64,000 nt of DNA from Monosporascus cannonballus. Taxonomy: Eukaryota > Ascomycota > Sordariomycetes > Xylariales. A program made the translations under genes and the position numbers. The notes under the pieces are model-generated. The model did not search any database. It worked only from the letters and a program-made list of their open reading frames with translations, and was not told the origin of the DNA. Positions 58,741-64,000 of the stretch are shown here, piece after piece (position 1 is the first letter of the stretch; every line of letters begins with the position of its first letter). Location: the NCBI GenBank assembly GCA_004154925.1, contig QJNS01000033.1, positions 310,001 through 374,000 of the forward strand, written 5' to 3'.

Positions 58741-60230
58741 TTTTAGTTAATTACCGAAATTAATTCCGTCCATATTAAAGTTGTATTCAGAAGTAATTCG
58801 AAATATTATAACCGTTTTTCTACTTTATCTCTAAAGAATTACGGATAAAGGCTTTATATTTACTCATTGCTTTATACTTTTTTCGAATTAATATGATCCG
58901 TTCTTTTGCCGTCTACCAAATACTAAAAAATAAAGCGATCTAATTATTAGCCTAAGTAATTTAATTTATCTTACTTTAAGCGTTTAAAATTTTATCGCCT
59001 AATTCAAAAGTAAAATAATATTTTTATTTTTTTTTTAAATTTATAAATTATTTCGCTGTTGGAGATTCTTTTTAGATTGTTCTTATTATTACCCAACTTT
59101 TCTTATGTAATTGCAAAAATAATTATGACAAAAAAAAGGTTACCGAAAAATACATAATAAAAAAAATTATAAGTATTTTTAAACTTATCTATATGGTAAA
59201 TAATTATACGCCAAGTTAAATTTAACAGATTATCGTTTTTTCTATCGATTTTTCTGTTTTTTAGCCGTGAAACGTTAATAAGACCTCCGTCTTTGCCTAG
59301 ATGATAGCCTGTTTATATTATAAATAGGCTATAATAAACCAGAACCTGAGCTTTAAAACCTGTATTATCGGCTTTATTCGAGATTATAATATTAAAAAGT
59401 AATTTGCCGTTTTACCTTACGATATAGTTATTTATATTAATATTATTTTTTGGGACGTAAAATTTAAATATTTTTATTTATATTTATTTAGCTTTTTTAA
59501 TATAAAGTTTGAAAAATAACATAAGCTAACGTTCGAAATCCTAAATTCGAAATTTTCGATAAATTATTTATTATCAATTTCTAAAAAAGCTAATAATCGT
59601 ATAATACAAAATGGAATACGAATTTATCTAATATATATTAATCTATTTTTGTCTATAATTATACATATCATTTAAAGTAAAAAAAACAAATATAATTTTG
59701 TAATATACGTATGATATTAAAAACAATCCTAGGTTCGTAATTTTCTCTTTTTTATTCGAGTTCCATATTATTAATCCATTATATCTATTTTTTAATTAAT
59801 TAATATAATACGAAAATAAAATACAACTTGAATAAATTAAACAATAACGAATTTATTTGAACTATACGTTTTTCGATAATTAATAGCTTAAAATAAATTT
59901 TAATTAATAGATTTGGTAATGCGTTAAAGCGAAAAATAATTTTATTTATAAGGCTTTTTTTTACCAATTAAAATTTAACTGTACTGTAAAAATTTGCGGT
60001 TTTATTTTAACGTTTACAACTTTTCGTTTTCGTCCTATTTTGCTTTGGTTTCTTAATAGAAAACGGGGTGTTAAACGGAAGAAAAAGATAGTGATATCGT
60101 TGACGTTAATGTTTAAAGCATTTTCGCACTCGCATTTTTGTGAAGTAATGTAACTTAGTGGAGCTTTAGTGGGCTTAGGTTCTGTTTTAGGCTAATAACT
60201 CCGCTAGAAAATTGTTGCGACTAACGTCCT
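58741..60230. other. AT-rich stretch grading into a GC-balanced island
   Basis: No element ends or domains recognised. Composition changes between about 60000 and 60230. Confidence 0.5.
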
Positions 60231-60284
60231 GTGGCCTTCCGGCGGATAGATAACCCGTAAGTATTTTTATGTTTGAAAAAACTC

Positions 60285-60465
60285 CTACGGATACTCGATG
60301 AGTAATGTGGAATTTCTACGAGTGACTCGTGGAAATTCCGCGCTACCCAGGGGACCCCACGGGTCCGTGGGTAAAAGTGCATGGGTGGGTATTCCCACGC
60401 CCTATAGCTAGGAAGCTCTCTATATACTGTAAGTGCGCCGGAACAAGGTTTTTCCGGGGTGCTGT
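60285..60465. repeat. Cluster of short hairpins at the island border
   Basis: ACTC-GAT-GAGT, GGAATTTCTACGAGT/ACTCGTGGAAATTCC (15-base arms, one G:T-type mismatch, 1-base loop), CCCACGG-GT-CCGTGGG, GTGGG-TATT-CCCAC and CCGGAA/TTCCGG follow each other within 180 bases. Repeated GGGT/ACCC motifs of this sort occur in subterminal parts of some DNA transposons such as hAT elements, but no matching second end was found. Function unknown. Confidence 0.5.
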
Positions 60466-61270
60466 GAAGCTTGATGACTAACTCAGGTACCCCCTATTCC
60501 ACGACACATGGAGAGTGATAGACCCCTCGTCATCGACACTGAGCAACCAGGTTTTGCTTTTTCACGTAGGCGTCAGGATCATATTCCGATTCGATAACTT
60601 GCCCTGCTATTCGTTTGGCTGAATTAACCTGAGAATCAATTGACTAGGATGCCATCGGACGAGAAAAGTGACACTCCCGTCCCCGAAGTAAGGGCCTGTC
60701 AAGGCTCTTAAAAGGGTAAGTAGCGGTGTGTTTGCGTGATGCCCATGCTGGGGGCTGGGTCTTCTCCAGCTAGGTTGTTCAGCCTGCTTTCTATGCGATA
60801 CGGAGACCAGGACCTGCTGCTCCCACGGAACAGAATGTTCGTCCCACCAAGACAACTGTCACCAAGCTAGCACGAGCTCGGGACGACGACAAGACTATAC
60901 AGGCCGGCGGTGTAGAATTGTTCCGTTCCTCTGCCTTGGATGGATGTTCATGCATACATGGGGCAACCCATCAAAGGCCCTACTTCTCTGGAAAGCGCCA
61001 CATATGCCTGGATGGGGCAACAGGTTAAGTTTACTAGGTCCGCGCCGATGCATCTGCAATCGTACGTCGGGCCGTCCGATGCCCCGAAAGCTTTCCATGG
61101 CAATTGCAAAGCGTATAAATAGACGAATTCTTCTTTCGTTCTCTGCATTTGAGAACACTACAGTTCGCGGAATACTACCACTTACGACGGACACTACAAT
61201 CTATCTCACCAAATTTGACTTATAACGTGACCCATAAGTCCCCCTCTTCCTATTATATGAACTACGCTGA
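60466..61270. other. GC-balanced stretch, no gene supported
   Basis: Overlapping short frames on both strands, none with a recognisable domain. A TATAAATA at 61114-61121 followed by a CT-rich stretch could be a promoter for the frame downstream, but this is a weak argument. Confidence 0.45.
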
Positions 61271-61588
61271 CCCCCGGAAAATGCAGCCTCTCCTACAGAA
61301 TACTGCGACCTGTGCGGAGACAGGTCCTGTCTCCGTTTTATGTTGGATTTACATCCCCGCGACATGGAATGCCCTCGCGACGACCAGGATGCCCCAACCT
61401 TGTGCTTTCCACCAAGCGGCCATCTATTACCGATAGCTGACGCCACTAGTCTCGTTCGCATGGAGCAAGGGCGGTATTGTGGCACGAATGTCCTAGCAGC
61501 TCTAGTGAGAAAGAGGTGGAAGATCCTTGCAATGCTTTTACAAGCCATTCTTGTCTATCAGGTCCCGTTAAAGATGGCACGGATCTAA
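61271..61588 (+). CDS. Open frame of 105 codons, possibly a gene end, unidentified
   Basis: Open after TGA at 61268 until TAA at 61586; first ATG at 61340. Residues YCDLCGDRSCLRFMLDLHPR, then CFPPSGHLLPIADATSLVRM and VRKRWKILAMLLQAILVYQV. A possible acceptor (CTCCTACAG) lies just before the YCD segment, so it may be a 3' exon. The layout SCLxFxLD ... RxRWKIAxxLxxAxL reminds me of C-terminal parts of fungal DUF7580-type proteins, but that is from memory and weak. Base composition is that of normal coding DNA. Confidence 0.3.
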   Translation, partial: PPENAASPTEYCDLCGDRSCLRFMLDLHPRDMECPRDDQDAPTLCFPPSGHLLPIADATSLVRMEQGRYCGTNVLAALVRKRWKILAMLLQAILVYQVPLKMARI

Positions 61589-61868
61589 TCCATGCGAGGA
61601 TGTGCCGGCCTTTGAAGTTGTTAGGACAGCGAATTTGGATCTCTGCGAGTTTGTAGACGTGCGGACATGTGACGGTGGACGGACTCAATCTTGGTGCTTT
61701 CGTTCCGCACCCGAGATACCTTCCGCAGACAAAAACAAAAGTGGCGGTACGGTCGCTTATCCCCCCGCTGTATGCGAAGCGGGGGGAGTAGATGATTGGG
61801 TATAATGCGAGATAGGATTGGGCAAGCCACGGAGTGGTGAAAGGGGGTATTGATATCTATGTACCACT
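61589..61868. other. GC-balanced flank left of Pogo2
   Basis: No gene supported. Contains CCCCCCGCT-GTATGCG-AAGCGGGGGG, a hairpin with 9-base arms, at about 61761-61787. Confidence 0.5.
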
Positions 61869-61870
61869 TA

Positions 61871-61916
61871 AGATGACCCCCCCATCCGCGCTCTACCCCA
61901 TCAACGCGCCACCCCA
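61871..61916 (+). repeat. Left inverted repeat of Pogo2
   Basis: C-rich end starting AGATGACC after TA. Unlike the inside, it is not depleted in C. Confidence 0.88.
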
Positions 61917-61989
61917 CAACCGCATTGCGCGTCGATCCACTTATTGATTTTTTTCCATATAAAAAACTTCTTAATAACGTTTTAAAAAA

Positions 61990-63470
61990 TTGAAAAATTA
62001 TCTTTTTCTTTAGCAGAATCTGCGTTTTCGAATAATATGCAGCCCTTAACTTAATTCCGTACGGCGCAGGCGATTAACGAAATAATACGTAAAAGGTTTT
62101 TGCGTTTAGCTTTTAAGGGCTACCAGGTTAACAAAAGATATATTTTATGCCTTATTCAAGGTGTACGGACGAAAGAAAAGTTCGATAAAAGTCGTTAAAA
62201 GTTATTACGAATCCAAAAGAAAATTTTAGCCCGTTGGGTTATCGTATAAGGTTAATTAAGATATACGTTACCTTATTCGCAATTCCGTTTATATATATAA
62301 TATTTTCTAATTAATAACGGCAACCTTAAATATTTAGGAAAAAGTTAAGTAACCCGATTTTTACGTCGTTATCCTGGAATTAGGATTATTAAAGGCAGGT
62401 TTATTAATTATAGGCGTCTAAATAACGTTTTTTCCTGCCGGAAATTAAAGTTATTAAATAGAAAAACCGATTTAACGCAGACGAAATCGGAATAATGGAA
62501 AATATAGGCGAGAATTATTTCGTTCTTAAAAAAGCCTTTAGGAAATGTATTTTTTGAAAAATATCGTTAAAAAAGAATAAATTATTATAACCTCCTATAT
62601 TAATATTAACGGGCGTTCATTACCGTTTTTCGTAATTTTTAACGGCGTTAATATATAATAATAATGGTTTTTTAATTCGGACGATAAAGCATACGAAAGC
62701 TGGTATTTTATTACATTAAAAAATAATTGGACAAATAACGAAATCGGCTTAAAATAGCTTTATAAGATTTTTATTCTTTATATTAAAACCGAAAACCCGG
62801 ACAAATAAAGGTTATTAGTAATTAATAATTATAAAAACCATATTATTAAGGAATTTATGTAAATATACCTTTAAAATAAGATATATATTATTTTTCTACT
62901 TGCTTATATTTTCCATATTTTCCAGCTTTTTAACTTTTAATATATTCGTTACTTTAAAACGGAAATACCGTTATTAATTCCGCGGACGTTATTACGGGCG
63001 GGCTTTTAAAATTATAAATAAACCGATTTCCTTTAAGCATTCGCGAAAACGTAATAGGAAATTATAATAATTTCGGAATATATTATAAAGGGCTGGGAAG
63101 TAATAGGTTTACATCCTATTAATAAGGCGAAGGTATTAAATAATAAGTACGTTAAGAAAAAGGGAAAAATAATAAATGTACTTACCCGGAAATTAATTTT
63201 TATCCTAGAACGATTTGATTTTTTATTTCAAATAACTGCTTTAAGTATTAAAATATTTAAATTATTTAGGGAATTAATTCGGATCGAAAAAGCCCTGGTA
63301 CAGATTAATCCAGTTTACGGGAATCCTACCGTATACCTTTTATTCCGCAAATTCGCTAAAGCCCTTAATAAAACCGCCAAACTTTTTGCTACTAAAGTTC
63401 TTAATAGGCAAATAATTATAACTTTTAAAAAAGCGAAACCTAAAAAACGTAAAAAGGTGTAACCCGAACC
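61990..63470 (+). pseudogene. Pogo2 transposase, degraded
   Basis: + frames shifting along the element. 62150-62260: GVRTKEKFDKS and LLRIQKKILARWVIV (first DNA-binding part, pattern LSxxQEKxLxxWI). 62310-62420: NNGNLKYLGKS, stop, VTRFLRRYPGIRIIKGRFIN, the CENP-B/Tc5-type HTH signature (VGKxWVxRFLxRHPxL). 62470-62540: FNADEIGIMENIGENYF, the DDE start (Met-Asp-Glu changed). 63120-63200: GLHPINKAKVLNNKYV; and 63290-63470: INPVYGNPTVYLFRKFAKAL, then a basic KKAKPKKRKKV tail. Together this is a full pogo-type transposase with many stops and shifts. Confidence 0.88.
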
Positions 63471-63720
63471 TAATAAGGGCTTCGTAAAGATAATTTTGGT
63501 CAGGAAGGTAAAGGTAGGGCGGAAAACCCTTACGAAGGGACGTTTTACCGTTATTCGGCAAAATTAATAGGAAACGGAGCTTTCCGAAAGCGACGAAAAT
63601 AACGAGGTAAAAGCGGATTGCATCATTGTACGGTTTACTTAGTATGGAATTAATTGATGAAGTGGCTGTTGAGATATTGTTATTTGAATGGAGAGGTTGT
63701 TATGGCGATGGCTTCAAAAT

Positions 63721-63766
63721 TGGGTGGAGCGTTGATGGGGTGGAGCGCGGATGGGGGGGGTCATCT
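63721..63766 (-). repeat. Right inverted repeat of Pogo2
   Basis: Inverse of the left end, with 8 instead of 7 bases in the G/C run. Confidence 0.88.
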
Positions 63767-63768
63767 TA

Positions 63769-64000
63769 GAGAGGAAAGCACCTAAACAAGAGCTTTATTC
63801 CAAACCATGCTCCAACAACCCATCAAGCCCAAGAGTGCCGTCGTTGTGACCTGTGACGAGCCTGCCGTCACAGGAAGCGAAGGCGTGGTACCCGTATGAT
63901 AGGTCGAAGACGCATTGGGGAACAGAGTCGGGCCACTATGGTTGGCGTGTGTGGTAGGCGCCCACGTTGTCGTCTGTCTCCACGACGGAGTCGTATAGAA
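63769..64000. other. GC-balanced flank right of Pogo2
   Basis: Continuation of the island at 60231-61868. Contains CCGTCGTTGTGACC/CCTGCCGTCACAGG-type short repeats but no supported gene within the 232 bases available. Confidence 0.5.

Larger units (their letters stand above)
61871..63766 (+). mobile_element. Pogo2: Fot1/pogo-type DNA transposon, RIP-degraded
   Basis: 1896 bp. Inverted ends AGATGACCCCCCCATCCGCG... (61871 on) and ...CGCGGATGGGGGGGGTCATCT (to 63766), agreeing over about 45 bases with one indel in the C run and a few substitutions. TA at both borders (61869-61870, 63767-63768). Size and transposase type match Fot1/pogo. It interrupts the GC-balanced island: flanks are GC-balanced, inside is AT-rich. 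Ends differ from Pogo1, so it is another subfamily. Confidence 0.92.

Noticed and set aside
60607..61548. Several overlapping 60-115-codon frames on both strands of the second GC island
   Set aside because: They overlap each other in all phases, as normal for stop-poor GC-balanced DNA, and show no domains.
1..64000. Tandem arrays, CRISPR arrays, rRNA or tRNA genes
   Set aside because: No regularly spaced repeats, no rRNA-like blocks and no convincing tRNA cloverleaf were seen on reading through.

Overview
This window looks like a transposon graveyard from a filamentous ascomycete (Pezizomycotina) in which repeat-induced point mutation (RIP) is or was active. Most of it is extremely AT-rich. 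Reading frames of recognisable transposon proteins can be followed for hundreds of codons, but they are broken mainly at TAA/TAG where CAA/CAG (Gln) or TGG (Trp) is expected. CpA is scarce, TpA abundant and CpG still common, which fits RIP and not CpG deamination. No intact protein-coding gene of known function, no rRNA or tRNA gene and no CRISPR array was recognised. The exact species cannot be named from this.

Layout. 1-7505: a family-B LTR fragment split by a full-length Ty3/gypsy element (A1, 164-7475, + strand, 5-bp duplication AATAA). 8105-14943: a second gypsy family (B2, - strand), inserted in the left terminal inverted repeat of a Fot1/pogo-type DNA transposon (Pogo1). Pogo1 spans 14945-31413 because two further retrotransposons sit inside it: A3 (14996-22379, - strand, same family as A1, duplication AAAAC) and C1 (23069-30303, + strand, duplication ACTCC). 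Taking out the inserts leaves a normal-sized pogo element of about 1.85 kb whose transposase reads from 31283 down to 22400 on the - strand.

31414-33430 is a GC-balanced island with no repeats seen. It holds the 3' end of a protein frame cut by Pogo1 and a possible small three-exon gene. 33431-37546 is AT-rich and unassigned. 37547-44789 is C2, a second copy of family C in the opposite orientation (duplication ATATT). 45819-54236 is gypsy element D (duplication TAGAT/TAGGT), itself interrupted in its integrase region by a Tc1/mariner element (49783-51172). A decayed frame of unknown identity may run across the D insertion site (about 45.5 to 55.3 kb). 54242-60230 is AT-rich with one less mutated coding-like patch near 58.2-58.5 kb. 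From about 60231 a second GC-balanced island begins; it starts with a cluster of hairpins, carries a 105-codon open frame, and is interrupted by a second pogo-type transposon (Pogo2, 61871-63766, TA duplications) before continuing to the window end.

How the parts fit together. Target-site duplications give a relative history: Pogo1 is older than A3, B2 and C1; a family-B LTR is older than A1; D is older than its Tc1/mariner guest. Family C copies are the least mutated and are probably youngest. Both C copies keep an extra reading frame antisense to the element, between the chromodomain-like end of pol and the 3' LTR, coding for a coiled-coil protein. This is the most interesting unexplained coding feature here.
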